From: Sciurus carolinensis | Lineage: Eukaryota; Chordata; Mammalia; Rodentia; Sciuridae | Assembly (NCBI RefSeq): GCF_902686445.1 | Contig: NC_062221.1 | Span: forward strand, 34,302,575-34,366,574 | Length of the DNA: 64,000 nt | Direction of reading: 5' to 3' | In this document: piece by piece, positions 1 through 11,920 of the stretch | Position numbering within the stretch: position 1 is the stretch's first letter | How the letters are laid out: each line of letters starts with the position of its first letter | Made by a program: the position numbers and the translations under genes | Notes under the pieces: model-generated | Databases searched by the model: none | Seen by the model: the letters and a program-made list of their open reading frames with translations, nothing else | Told to the model about the DNA's origin: nothing

Positions 1-640
1 AAACACAAATTTAAACTATAAGGAGATATTTCCTCATACCTATTAGAATGGATTTTATCAAAAAGATGAATAGTACCAAATGTTGGCAAGGACGTGAAGA
101 AAATAAGTTCTAGTATATTATTTGTAGAAACATAAATTAGTAGGCACTATAAAAAGTGGGTTGGCTTTTCTTAAAAACTAAAAATGCAACTACTTTATGA
201 TCCAGTATCTACCTTCCACATATATATCTATCTAAAAGTACATCAGTGTGTTGAAGAGATATCTGTACTCCCATGCTTATAACAGCTATATTCACAATAA
301 CCAAGAAAATTGAAATCCACCTAAATGTTCATCAATGGTTGAATGAAATTTTGTTTAAAAAGTGTGTGTGAACCCTATGAACCTCAAAGAAGAAGGAAAA
401 CCTGTCATTTGTGGTACCATGAATGGACCAAAAGGACCTCATGCTAAAGGACATAAGTCAGGCACAGAAAAAGACAAATATCTTACTATCACACTTATAT
501 GCAGAATATAAAAATGTTGAATTCATAGAATTAGGGTATGAAATGACCAACAGAAGTTGGAGGGGGTGAAAGGGAGGGAATAGGTAATTTTTGATGTAAG
601 GATATAATTTTAGATAGGAGCAGTTTTTAAATTATCATAT
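1..640 (+). mobile_element. Old L1 (L1M-type) 3' end
   Basis: The order of motifs follows the ORF2 tail and 3' UTR of an ancient eutherian L1: a 'cctattagaatgg' block, a 'caaccaag..cctaaatgttcatcaatgg' block near 300-340, then the 'cctgtcatttgtgg..catgaatgga' and 'aagtcaggcacagaaaaagacaaata' blocks at 400-480. Many substitutions and gaps mark it as old. It runs off the left edge. Subfamily cannot be fixed by eye. Confidence 0.75.
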
Positions 641-1138
641 TATGTTGACTATCATTAATAATAATGCATCCCTCAAAATATGCAAGTAAATTTCAAATGC
701 CTCATTGTAAAATAGGTAAATAAATAATGGTTATGTCAATTAGTTGATTTAATCATTCAACATTGTATACATATAGCAAAACATCATATTTTACCTCAAA
801 AATGTAGTTTTTATTTGTTAAAAATAATATTAGTAAAAATAAATATAAAATACTACGATTAGCACATGAAGGACAATGATGAAAATTAAACTACATAAAA
901 TAATACATTGGTAATTCAATTATAGATATGGCAATGCTAGAAAAAGAAACTTTGTAATAGAAACAAAGAATTCCTTTGAAGGGCTAATCAGTACACTGCA
1001 CACAGCTGAAGAAAAATCTATGAGGTTGAATAAAGGTTAACAGAACCTTCTTTAACTGAATTGCAAAATGAAGAAGAAAACAAATGGAAAGAAATCCAAA
1101 TATGACATTCAAAACTGTGGCAAGATATTTATTAAGAT
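641..1138. other. AT-rich DNA, nothing recognised
   Basis: I see no SINE, LINE or LTR signature, no long ORF and no RNA gene here. The far left end may still hold decayed L1 3' UTR. Confidence 0.4.
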
Positions 1139-1148
1139 GTCATTCTCT

Positions 1149-1371
1149 GCTGGGTGTAGTGGCACATGCCCCTAATCTCACCTACTCAGGTGAGCCATGA
1201 GGATCCAAGTTTGAAGGCAGCCTAGGAAACTTAGCAACACCCTTTGTTAAAATTAAAATAAATAAATGAACAAAAATAAAAAGAACTGGGGATATAGCTA
1301 AGTGGTAGAGGATTTGCTTAGTGTACAAGACTCAAAGTTCCATCCCCAGTACTACAAAACAAAACAAAAGG
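1149..1371 (+). mobile_element. MEN SINE (B1-ID dimer)
   Basis: A 7SL-derived half opens with 'gctgggtgtagtggcacatg', followed by an A-rich linker, an ID half ('ctggggatatagctaagtgg') ending 'catccccagtactac', and an A-rich tail. A probable 10-bp TSD with one mismatch flanks it (1139-1148 and 1376-1385). The B box of the ID half is altered, so it is not young. Confidence 0.88.
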
Positions 1372-1597
1372 AAAAGTCCTTCTCTTTTATGCTAGAATCC
1401 ATAGGATCTGTTGTTGTTGCTGAGAACCATTGTTATTATTTTCAACATTGTTACATGAAGATAACAGCCCTAGTTCTTCACCTGTTTCATGTTTTACGTA
1501 TCAAATTGACAAACAATATTGACTTATTTAAAACTGTGGATTTCAACTACCACTATAGTCAGTACACACAGCTCTTTCATTTTTAAAGGAACAAAGA

Positions 1598-1684
1598 GAG
1601 TAAAAGAAAAAAAAAAGAAAGAAAGAAAAGAAAGGCAGGCAGGAAGAAAGGAGGGAGACAGAAAGGAAGAGGGAAGGAAGAACA
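1598..1684 (+). repeat. Purine-rich (GAAA/GGAA)n tract
   Basis: Almost pure A/G on the top strand with mixed GAAA, GGAA and GGCA units. It is degenerate low-complexity DNA. A short open frame crossing it is an artefact of composition. Confidence 0.9.
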
Positions 1685-1854
1685 GACAGTTTTGTGCTGT
1701 CTCTTAACCTTTATCTTCATTCTCCAACGCCATCTCTGTTTTTTATTTGTTTATATTTTCTTATTGTTTGTGGTTCATTGAAGTTCATGCATATAATGTT
1801 TTACAGCATGACTGGAAAGTTCTTATTTTGTATTTATTCTAATATTGATTTTTC

Positions 1855-2215
1855 ATTTAGATCTTAAATGTTCCCCAAAGGCCCAAGGTTTGTTCCACAG
1901 AGTGATGTTATTGGGAGGTGGAGGTGAAGGAAACTTTAAGAGGTGGATCACAGAATGAGGTCTTCTTGCCCTTAAAGTGGATAGTGGAAGTCCAGGCTCT
2001 TCCTCTTTCTCATTTTTTCTTCCTGGGGATGAGATGAGTGACTTTACTCCAGCACACACTTTCTGCCATGATGACTGTATCACCACATGTCCTAAAGCTA
2101 CAGAAATAACTGATCAGAGACTGAAACCTCCAAAACCATGAGCCAAATGAAACTTCTCTTTATAAGTTGATTATCTCATTTCTTTGTTATCTTATTTCCT
2201 CACAAATCAAGTAAT
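1855..2215 (+). mobile_element. ERVL-MaLR LTR, sense
   Basis: Signature blocks are in order: 'aaatgttccccaaaggccc', 'ttattgggaggtgg', 'tcttcctctttctc', 'tgccatgatga', 'gactgaaacctccaaaac', 'gagccaaatgaaac' and 'tataagttgattatctca'. This matches the 3' two thirds or more of an MLT/MST-type LTR. No internal retroviral sequence follows, so it is a solo or truncated LTR. Confidence 0.75.
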
Positions 2216-3233
2216 TTCGAAGTATATATGTATAAGAATATGAAAATGGATAAGAATATGAAAATGTTTATTTTATGCCTTATCTATTTATTCATTAACA
2301 AGAGTGCACTTTGTATTAGAAGTGCAATTACTTTAATTATCATAAGACCATTTGTATGCTTTTTTACTGGGTCTGACTCCTTCTTTCAATTTAATAACTT
2401 GAAATAATTTCTGGACTTTCCATTCATTATGTTTCAGTTATGTCATATGATACCACCATATTATTTCCTTGCCCTGTTCTTCAGGTGAGAATCACAACTC
2501 TGAATGCAATCCCAGAAATCATTACTCTCACCAACAGCTGACTCTAGCTTCTAGTTACATGACCAAATAAGGGCTTGCACCTGCCTGGGACAGTTGCCTG
2601 ATGAGGACAACAAACGTCAAGCTCAGTTTGGTTTTTTATTGATACTATAGTTCAGTAGTTGATTGAACTCTGGTGAGAAGAAATGCTAAAACTAAAAGAG
2701 TCTTTAGATATTTTGAAGATTCTGAAACAAGATTGCTTTTGTGTCTGTTTTTCTAGGGAGATTTCATTTTTTCAGAAGGATTTCGTTAGATATGTCTCAA
2801 CATAACTGTAAGTTTCTGGTAACGTTCATCATAGTGATTTAGAGAAGATTAACCATTCCTTGGTAATGTGTGATAAATTCTTCTCAGTATCTCAACTGAA
2901 ACGCTGAAGTTTAAAGAAGATTTCTGAAGTTGTAACTTGAATTTACATAATTATGTTTTGCCCTAAAATCCTAATTGATTATTTACATATTTCTGTACAA
3001 TTGTTAGTGATTTATCAAATCAAGATAGTCCAAGTATAAATATGACAAATTATATTTAAATCATCCATCTCATTAATTTTACTTCTTGCATGAACCTGGT
3101 AATTAAAACGTTGTTAAAAAAGAAATATAAAATTAATATGATGACTTTGTTATTTCGTCTGATATAAGCCATATTATTTTGATTAGAAAAATATTTCCTT
3201 GAGTTAGCCATAAGATGTGAGAATTATAACTTT
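2216..3233. other. No recognised feature
   Basis: AT-rich single-copy-looking DNA. Nothing in it resembles a repeat family, exon or RNA gene that I know. Confidence 0.4.
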
Positions 3234-3248
3234 AAAATCAACAAATTT

Positions 3249-3430
3249 GCTGGGTACAGCAGTGCATACCTGTTATTTCAGAGACTCTGGAGACTGAGGA
3301 GGAGGATTGTGAGTTCAAAGCCAGTCTTAGCAACTTAGTGAGACCTGTATCAAAATAAAATATGCAAAGGGTGGGGGATGTGGTTTAGTAGCTAAGCACC
3401 CCTAGGTTCAATCCCTGGTACCAAGAAAAA
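3249..3430 (+). mobile_element. MEN SINE (B1-ID dimer)
   Basis: The B1-like half begins 'gctgggtacagcagtgcata'. The ID half runs from 'gggggatgtggtttagtag' to 'ttcaatccctggtacc', with a poly-A tail. The flanks are a 14-bp TSD with one mismatch (3234-3247 and 3431-3444), which fixes both ends. Confidence 0.92.
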
Positions 3431-3444
3431 AAAATCATCAAATT

Positions 3445-6429
3445 CCTGGGGAGGATTCAATACAGAGAAATCAAATGTTCTTCTACATGCTTCTCAGAAA
3501 CACTTAAAATGATGCAAGACAACTTGAAAGATTTACTAGTAAGAATAATAATCATCGGAATCTATTCTGTGGAACATAAAGTACTTCTCCAGATATTTTT
3601 AATACTGAAAAAAAATTTAAAATCATTTATTTCATGTAGTAAAAATTCATTCTCACTGTCAAAGAAATGTTCTTTTAAATGAAATGAGAAACTGATGATT
3701 TTATAATGACATATATGTTTTCTTCAGATCATTAGTTTGAATCTACTTTTTAGTGGGTCAAGTGAACTAATACAAATACACAGTTAACTGTTAAGCACTT
3801 CTGCAACCATAAAAGTGCTAAAAGGTAACACATGTACCTGCAGTAAAAGAGAATACTTGCTAAAGAATCCTGATTGAATCAAATGCTTATGCCTAATAAT
3901 GTACAATAGTATTAATAGTATTACTTTAATTGTACAGATTGCTGTGAAGTAATGCCTTAATACAGCATAAATGATTCTGGTTTTTTTTTTTTTTTTAAAG
4001 AAAACTATAGCTTGCCACAACTTTCAAAAATGATGCAGTTAGAAGATCTATCATTTAAAATATTAAATTTCACATTTTTCAAATACAGTATTGGTTACAG
4101 TACCTCTCTTCCCAAGACAAATAGAATATGCAGGTAATAGAGAGACTGAAGAAATTTTATCCATCCCTCCATGTTAGTAAAAGTTAGCATACAGATTTAT
4201 GAAAATTGTATTATCTTCATTTAGTCATATCCCAGTGACTTAAATGAAAATGAAAATAATTCTAGAAAATATCTAACTTTTCACAAAATGAATATTAAAA
4301 GTATGTAATACTTTATACATATACTTGATACACACACAAATATATATACATATATATATATACACACATATACACATACATATTCAGCTTTCACTGATAA
4401 GACAGATTCTTAGGATAGAAACTTTTAAATTTCACAGTAGTCATAATTCTTTTGGATTCATGATATTGAAGTAAAATTTTAACTAGTTTTTATATAGTAC
4501 TTGTTTGAAAAGGATGCTAGAATCTCTCATGCAGAAAAGAGCTAAAGAACAAACCCCAGGAGAAAACAGGAAGACACCTGTTCTTCAGTGAAAACTAGCA
4601 TCAGGAATTCTAAAGTCACCAGAGTTCTAGCTCCTTTCTGAACAGACTTGTATTTTTACATGGTTGCTTCATTTGCTTTCATTACCAATAAACTTTTATC
4701 AAATGTGTGCAGATGACCAGGTAAATGTTCTGAGTTTTACCTACACCCATTCCAAAGAGGGCATGTTTTCTTAGGTATGAACTCAAAGGACCAAGGAAAT
4801 GTTTTTAATTAGTAAATAAACAATGAATAAAGATGAGGGTTTGAAAATAGGGTGATACCCATTTGAAATTTGAAATTTATGATTTTAGTAACAGGAGAAG
4901 AATTTCACCAGAATTGGAACCTTTTAGTGCCAGTAGAATTAAATACATTTGATCTAGTTACATGTAAGTGCCTGACCCCAAAGTACCATATCTTTATCCA
5001 AGAATCATCGAATAAATATAATTTACCCTTTTTATCCTTGGATTGAAAGATAACTTAAGATAAATTAGTAGCATTACTAGAAACTTATTAATTATATGGG
5101 AGAAAATGAAATGTTTTATTTTTAATTCATTAAGTCAGCCACAAGTACTTTGATTATGGGGAAATGCAGGTATAAATTAAATATTTAAATGTTGTGAAAA
5201 TAATTTATACTCACAAACATCAAACATGACTCTCCTTTCACAATATTGTGATCATTTCTCCCAGAAAAAATGGTATTTGAACCAATTTCATAAAAAGTGC
5301 TAACAAATATATTATCCATTTTTATATTAATTGAAAAATCAACCTGGGGTGGTTACAATATTTATTGTTTAGCAAATATATTTGAATTGCTTAGAGAATT
5401 ATAATCTAACATGAAAATTTTAAAAGATTGTTTTCTATTCCTAATATGGATCAACTTTACCCCTTTCATTGTTAAATTCAAACAATGATAAATAACTGAA
5501 AGAATTAAGTGATGACAATAACAACATGTTCTCAGTGTAAAATCAACAGAGAGAAACCTTCTGTCAAATAGTCCATATTTTTGGACTGCCTCTAAATTGA
5601 CCTATATTGTTTGCCATTATGAAGGTTCCTTTATTTTCCATTTATTTATCTAATGATTAATGAATATTTAGTGTATGAGAAAAATTATAATGATAGAACT
5701 TATAAATATTAAACACAGACATATTTACATTTGAAACCTCCAGCAACCCATGATTTTAAAATAAATTCCATTTGCAGCTTAAATAGCACTTACTTTGAAT
5801 CATCTTCCCACTTCCCATGCACAGCTACTTACATGAAAGTCAGTACTCTTTTCACAGTTACTTTGACTTAACATTTCCAAGATTCCAAGGGTCTGTAAGT
5901 CAGCCTTCCTACTCAGTCACTTAACTTGCCCATTGGCCTTGCAGATTGTCTCTACAGTTATTGACACAAGTGTTCCTGGTTTCTCAGTGATTCCTCCAGC
6001 TGTGAAGAATGCTACCCTATACTGGTCCTTAACTCACATGTCCACCTTTCGTATTTAGAATCATTTTCTTCCAGGTTGAATTCCTTTGAACTACATAGCC
6101 TCTCATGTTACAATTAGTCTGTGGGATGACTTCTAGTATAAAACATGTACTTTATTTTAATACTGCATTTCCTTCTGATGAAAGAGGCCCTTAAAGATTG
6201 GACCCTTACTTACTGGATAGTTTATTCCAGTGGCTGTTTGACTTTTTCCAGATTACACATGGCTTAAGATTATATCTATCCATGAGCATTGTTCAAATTA
6301 TTTGAATGGCAAAAGTAAATACATGGATTTACTTTCATGAACCAAGTAATTTAGTCAATGAGGGGTACAAAGTTAGTAGCAGCACCAATCTCTTTATAAA
6401 CCTGTTTTCTAAGTCATAATTTACCTGAA
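3445..6429. other. AT-rich DNA, mostly unrecognised
   Basis: Apart from a T16 run near 3981-3996 and the TA/CA repeat listed separately, I see no repeat signature, exon or RNA gene in these 3 kb. The part around 5800-6150 is slightly richer in G+C but has no coherent reading frame. Confidence 0.35.
4317..4385. repeat. (TA)n/(CA)n compound simple repeat
   Basis: Interleaved TATA and CACA dinucleotide runs, imperfect. Confidence 0.9.
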
Positions 6430-7012
6430 AAAGAAAAATGAATAAAAATTAAAATGTATTTAAAAAAATGAAAACTCAATAAATTAAATGAATATCAGAA
6501 GATTTATGCTGAGTGAAAGAATCCAGGTTTAAAAGTTATGTACTGTAGCTTAATTTACAATAAGTGGGGGGGATAGAGAAGAATGGAGTTACTTTACACT
6601 AGGTAGAGGGGAGTGAAGGGAAGGGAAGGGCTATGGGGGAAGGAATGATAGTAAACAGACGGTATTTCCTCATGTACATGTATGACCGCATGACTGATGC
6701 AATGTTGCAAAATGAATAATCAGAAAAATGAGAGATCACAGTCTATGTATGATCTATCAAAATGTATAATAATTGCATTCTACTGTCATGTACAACTAAT
6801 TTGAATGAATAAAAAAAATTTTAAAAGTTATATACTGTATGATTCCATTATATGGTATTCTCAAAAAGAATTACAATGCCAGAGATCCAAACAATGGTCA
6901 TAGGTGGATAGGGTTAAATGGAGAGCAAATGGAATTACTGGGGAGAGCAAATGGAATTCTTTGCTCTGTGCCCTCTAACACACATTTATTTATGTATTTA
7001 AATTAAATAAAA
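6430..7012 (+). mobile_element. Old L1 3' UTR split by a young L1 tail
   Basis: The left part (6430-6547) carries 'ttatgctgagtgaaagaatcca' and 'gttatgtactgta'. The right part (from 6821) resumes with 'tatactgtatgattccatta' and an 'aatggtcataggtggatagggtt' block, as in old L1M 3' UTRs. The insertion at 6548-6820 duplicated the shared target. Confidence 0.65.
6548..6820 (+). mobile_element. Young squirrel L1 3' UTR, 5'-truncated
   Basis: It holds the purine-rich block ('agagaagaatggagttac', 'ggggagtgaagggaaggg') and the 'catgtacatgtatga' block shared with five other L1 copies in the window, ending in an A-rich tail. A long TSD with one mismatch (6529-6547 and 6821-6839) proves a target-primed insertion. 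Only about 270 bp of 3' UTR arrived, with no coding sequence. Confidence 0.88.
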
Positions 7013-7424
7013 AATGCACCCAAAAATCACCTATAGATTGATAATGTAAACGTGCTTTTGAAAAAAATAATAAAATGAAATTTAGGTGAGAATAAACCAC
7101 TAAACAAGTAAAATTCCCTATAAAGTTAAAAATAATGTCATTCAATAGGAAGTATATAGTCAAATATAAACAAGAGGTATCTCAGATTTGTTCTGATTAG
7201 AAAGTGAGAGGAGCTGATTAAACTCTTATTAAAACATTTGATAACTCCTGGAAAATTCTTGTGTTACTAATTTTATAATGGGGAATATATTTTACATTTT
7301 TCCATTGATTTTTCCATTGTTCAGCATAGATTCACCAATAAAGAAAAACAAATCACTTGAATACATTTCAATCATAATAACTTATCAGTATCTTGAATAT
7401 TCCAATTTTATATTCATACATTTT
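7013..7424. other. No recognised feature
   Basis: AT-rich DNA with no repeat or gene signature that I can name. Confidence 0.35.
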
Positions 7425-7520
7425 ATCCTTGCATTAACACTTTGACTTAGAACCATTAATATCTGTGTCACAGGCAGTAAAATATCAAGATACATTCCTT
7501 GAAATTCCCAAATCATGCAT
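7425..7520 (+). mobile_element. Probable MIR fossil
   Basis: The series 'attaatatctgtgtcacag', 'aatatcaagatacatt' and 'cttgaaattcccaaatcatgca' parallels the core and downstream part of MIR (the 'cacag..gaaactgag..cttgcccaag' order). Heavily diverged. Confidence 0.5.
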
Positions 7521-7814
7521 TTTAAATAAAAAAAGTCTAATGAAAGAAAAGAAAGTAAATTTTTGTTTCTGGCTACCTATTTTTATTCCATCTGGCTATA
7601 ATTTATGCTATCCTGACCTAACTGGCTGGTACTAAGTGCAAATTACTTTCAGACAGTATGTTCTCTCAAGAAATGTCTTTAAAGCCCAAGACGACAGCAA
7701 TGCAGGGCAATCTATTTTCTCTAGGTAAGTACTAATGTCCCTATGTGTATGGGAATTAACTTCCATAGGAGTTGAATGATGACTAAGATAACATTAATAC
7801 AATACTTATTGCTA

Positions 7815-7988
7815 AGATTCATTATTCATCCTACTTTATGTAGTTTGTATTTTGACAGTAAACCCTGGTAGTAATTTAGTGGATATTATTAACATTTCCC
7901 TTTTATAAAAGGTAAAGGTGAATCATCGAGGGTTAAATAATATTTAAACATCCTATATCTAGCAAATGTGGAACAAACACATTAATCG
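7815..7988 (+). mobile_element. MIR fossil
   Basis: The arrangement 'atattattaacatttccctttta', 'aaaaggtaaaggtgaa', 'gggttaaataatatttaaac' and 'tctagcaaatgtggaacaaac' matches the conserved MIR region downstream of its core. The copy is old. Confidence 0.65.
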
Positions 7989-9634
7989 TATTAATTAATG
8001 TTCTCATTTAACACAAGAATAACTCCTAATCTCTATGTTACTGAGTATAGAACTAAGATAGGTATTCCAATCTACTAAAACCCTGAAAATAAAGTTAATC
8101 TTCAAGGTTCAATCAAATTGCAACCACTTCCAATGGTAAATCTGTTCATACATTTTATTTTGTTAATTTGTTTTATTAATTTTTTATTTTTCATATATAT
8201 TTTATATTATTTAGAATGTTTCAGAACATCTACTATTACAATAAATGACTTTTTATAGTCTGTTTTTAAAAAAAATTTGCTAAATGTGTCTTTTTAACCT
8301 TACTATTATAAAATATTTTTGATTTGGGGGTTAGGTGTTTATGGATACATGAACACAGTGTGATTTTGAATTTGCTTTTGAGGGAGACTTCAAGACCAAG
8401 TCAATTGTAGGCTTATTCCTGTTTGGAATTCTTTTATTATCAGATCATAAAAATAGAATCCCCATACTCTTTCATAATTTGTTTTAAATATATTTCTAGT
8501 GACATATATTTTCCTAACCAGGCTTGGATGCATGACAAATTATATTTTTGCTTTGTTGGACCACTTTAGAAAGAGATTTTTCTAGGTCTAGTTGCACAGA
8601 AAATGCAGGTTTGTCCAGTGTCTACTTTGGAGCAAGGTGCTTAGTCTAAACAATTGCAAATATTTTTCTTTTTGGAAATATTTTGAAGGTTATTTGCATA
8701 CATACCTGAGACCAGGATCGTTAAAAGATTGAGAAATTTTCATTCAAATTGTGATCTATTACAACACACACACAGCCATGTTTCCTTACAAAATGTTGCT
8801 TTTTAGGTAATTTAATAAATGATGCTAAGTAGAATTTCCAAAATGTTTACATGTATGATACAAATTTGCTTTAATGATTTTACTTACTTCCTTAGTAAGG
8901 GAAGGGAGGTAGTAAGAAGCTACACTCAAATGTGAATCTGAAACTATGAATAAGAAATTCCTATAAAGGATTATTAGGATAAGATCCAAGTAAGATATAG
9001 AACTGGTTAATAACCTACCAAGAGACAAACTGTAAATTTGAGAGATACTCTATCTAGGGTATATCAATTATTTACATGTATCCCAGATAACAATTGATAA
9101 ATTGACTTGTATATATATACCATTAGAAAATAGCCCAGTCAATGATAATGTTTCAAACCAAGCACTGCACTGAGAGTAATTTAATTAATTACTTTCACCT
9201 AATTCTTGTTTACAGATATTTTTCCTGACACATCCCACCACTTTGATTTCAGTACATCCTCAGATCAAAAAGCAGTGTCTGAAACTTAAATGAGATGTGA
9301 TAATCTGGCCTGTAATAAGACTGCCCTTAATTACTTTATGGTGTTGACTTTTCTCAATTCCAGTAGGTAAGAAATTTTGTCCAATGTGATACACAGATTA
9401 GACTAGAAACATTCACCCAGAGTTTCTATGTATTTTTAATATGCCTGAGAGGGGGCATTAGCTTACTCTGTCATGTTGTAGGATGCCCTATCCACATTTC
9501 AGGCTAATTGCTTCAGACTCTAAGGCTCAATTTGAAGACAGAATGGAAGAATCATTGAACACAGTAGATTCTGATCCTCCCACAAGAAGTCTTGCCCTTG
9601 AAAATATATCTTTTGCTCTTTTAAAAATTCAATT

Positions 9635-9636
<2 letters not shown>
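7989..9636. other. No recognised feature
   Basis: AT-rich DNA without a repeat family, exon or RNA signature that I can support. A short CA run sits at 8765-8774. Confidence 0.35.

Positions 9637-9680
<44 letters not shown>
9637..9680. repeat. (CT)n microsatellite
   Basis: About 22 CT units, uninterrupted. It directly abuts the T-tail of the reverse-strand MEN, so on the SINE strand it is a (GA)n extension of the A-rich tail. It is long and pure, so likely length-variable. Confidence 0.95.
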
Positions 9681-9684
<4 letters not shown>

Positions 9685-9869
9685 GGGGTACCAGGGACAC
9701 TCAGCCACTGAGCCACATCCCCAGCCCTATTTTGTATTTTATTTAGAGATAGGGTCTTACTGAGTTGCTTAGCACCTCACTTTTGCTGAGGCTGGTTTTG
9801 AACTCAAGATTCTCCTGTGTCAGCCTCCCAAGCCACTGGGATTACAGGTGTGCACCACCACACCTGGCT
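9681..9869 (-). mobile_element. MEN SINE (B1-ID dimer), reverse
   Basis: Read in reverse: 'gccaggtgtggtggtgcaca' opens the B1 half, and the ID half ends 'gtgtccctggtacccc'. Both halves are near full length. The flanking TSD is not clear because one flank is microsatellite. Confidence 0.92.
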
Positions 9870-10295
9870 CTGCCACTTTTTTTAATGGAGAGAAATGTAG
9901 TCATGTCATATATTTAATCAAACGATGAAACATTTTAGACACAGTTAAGGAGGTTTGAGAAATAAAAATAAATGGCATCATCTTTTTTCTTTTATGCTTA
10001 TTTTCCTTCTTTTATGTATATTTTTAATTTAAAGATGTTTGAAGAAATTATCTTGCTTCTGATTAAGCAAAGTAAGAATTGTTATGAAGCTAATATAAAC
10101 AGAAGCATTCAGTGGAACAGCTTAAAGTAAAATATATGTTGATTATCTCATGTATTTTTAAATTGATTGGAAAGATTTCATCTAATCTGACCTCATTATT
10201 TCAGTGAAATTATTTTTTAGAACATGAATATATATACAAATTCAACTTCTCCATTTCAACACTGGTCTTTTGGGAGGGTTCCAGGAAGTTGCTTA
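9870..10295. other. No recognised feature
   Basis: AT-rich DNA between the MEN and the solo LTR. Nothing recognised. Confidence 0.35.
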
Positions 10296-10668
10296 TGTTG
10301 ACATCATAATGAAGCCAGAACTGGGGACAGGCAGTTAGTGTAGAAATAGGGGATCGGGTCAAATCGAGGAAATGGAGGTCATGAAAGCCATCTGCCTCTG
10401 GAAGTTGGAGACTGCCCCTGGGAGAATGAAATGTGAAGGATCTCTGGAGCCCATTGATTACCAAATTTACCTGCCTTTATCAAGGACTACAGGAAAGGAG
10501 CTGCTAATTAATACCCCCTGGGCTCTTGTCTGGCTAAATCACTTTGGCCCTCCCCTTGCCCATTTGCTCCTCACTTTATGCATCTCACTTGCAAAACCAG
10601 GCCTAGTCACATAGGCAGGAAGGAGAGATCATGGGGGAGAGAACTGGAGAACAAAAGAGACCTTAACC

Positions 10669-10675
10669 TATAAAA
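10669..10675 (+). promoter_or_regulatory. TATA box of solo LTR
   Basis: TATAAAA lies about 155 bp before the LTR end and 93 bp before the AATAAA signal, as expected for an LTR U3 promoter. Activity is unknown. Confidence 0.5.
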
Positions 10676-10767
10676 GATGTAGGATGCGCTCACTTCTTGG
10701 GATTCTAGAACATCAGCCATGGCTCCCCTCTCCCCCTTGGGAGAAGTCTGTATTATTACTACTTTTA

Positions 10768-10773
10768 AATAAA
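10768..10773 (+). promoter_or_regulatory. Polyadenylation signal of solo LTR
   Basis: AATAAA followed by a T/G-rich stretch ('tgcttgccttggcgtgcttc'), the expected downstream element. Confidence 0.5.
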
Positions 10774-10826
10774 ACCTGCTTAATATGCTTGCCTTGGCGT
10801 GCTTCTCTAGTGTTCAAACTTCAACA

Positions 10827-11347
10827 TTAGAGGAAGCAGAACTTGTCACCAGTAAGCTGCATTATCAATAAGGCAATCAATTAGAAAATATCAAATTTCT
10901 ACAAAAGCATGCTGTAAAGAAAAGCAGCATGATGACAGTTTGGGAAGAAAAGTATTTAGTATGTTGATCTTTGCTGCTTGTGTTGCCCTAAGAATCAAAT
11001 CATTGGATGTGTTGTTTTGCAAAACACTGTGAATTCTTCAGTATAAATATCTGCTTTCCAAGACCCAAGGCAAAAGTACAGCACTTCGTGAAAATAAGCT
11101 TATTTTACATAAGTATGGCAGAACCTTCTAGAGCAAATCAGAAGACCATAGTATCTGGCCACTCAGTTTTCTATTGTCAAGTAGTCATTCAGTGTTATTT
11201 GGTGAAAAAAACAAACAAAAACCTTTTTATTGTGTTTAAATTTAGAAGGTTAGATTGATAGCTTCATGCCATTTTGTTGCTTCTTCTTTGAGCACTATCT
11301 TTGCTAGAATTTGAACAAGACTCAATGATATCATCAAAAGTCATATT
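10827..11347. other. No recognised feature
   Basis: AT-rich DNA. An open frame of 83 codons here shows no familiar motif and is likely chance. Confidence 0.35.
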
Positions 11348-11920
11348 AGATGAAATCTTAAAGTTGTTTTAATTTGCCTTTCTCTAATTACTAGATATGT
11401 TGAACACTTTTTCATATATTTATTAGTTGCCTGTGTGTCTTCTTCTGTAAAGTGTCTGTCCAGTTCCTTGGTCCATTTATTGACTGGGTTCTTTGTATTT
11501 TTGGTGTAGTTTTGTAAGTTCTTTATGAATTTTGGAGATAAGTGTTTTATCCGAAGTGTGTGTGGAAAAGATTTTTTCCCACTCTGTAGGATGGAATTGG
11601 AGAGTATCATGCTAAGTGAAATAAGCCAGTTCCAAAAAACCAAAGGCCAAATGTTTTCCCTGATAAGTGGATAATGACATATAATGGGAGAGGGGGGAGG
11701 GGCGGAGAGAAGAATGGAGGATCTTTAGATTATGTAGAGTGAAATGAGAGGGAGTGGGATAGGAAAGGTAGAGGAACGAGACAGACATCATTACCCTATG
11801 TACATGTATGACTACATGAATGGTATGACTACATCGGGCACAACCATAGAAACAAAATGATGTACCCCATTGTGTACAATTAATCAAAATGCAGTCTGTA
11901 AAAAATAAAAAGATTTAAAA
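11348..11920 (+). mobile_element. Squirrel L1 with 5' inversion
   Basis: Positions 11348-11590 carry L1 ORF2 sequence in reverse (its sense start is the 'cctacagagtgggaaaaaat' block). From 11591 ('atggaattggagagtatcatg') to about 11920 the same L1 continues in forward orientation through its 3' UTR and A-tail. Compared with the copy at 37540-38510, roughly 400 bp of ORF2 between the two parts is missing. This is the twin-priming structure. No TSD was found. Confidence 0.88.

Larger units (their letters stand above)
10296..10826 (+). mobile_element. Probable solo retroviral LTR
   Basis: A 531-bp block with higher G+C than its flanks. Its ends form a perfect 6-bp inverted repeat (TGTTGA at 10296, TCAACA at 10821-10826). 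In order inside are a TATA box (10669-10675), a CT-rich stretch and a polyadenylation signal (10768-10773) about 50 bp before the end. This is the U3-R-U5 layout of an LTR. No tRNA-primed internal region follows, and the expected 4-6 bp TSD is not clean. Class I is my guess from signal spacing. The ends could be partly coincidental. Confidence 0.6.

Noticed and set aside
360..480. Apparent exon-like stretch with balanced composition
   Set aside because: It aligns in order with the L1 ORF2 tail and 3' UTR, so it is old L1 rather than a host exon.
9483..9746. Frames with Leu-Ser or Arg-Glu repeats on both strands
   Set aside because: They are translations of the (CT)n microsatellite and MEN tail.
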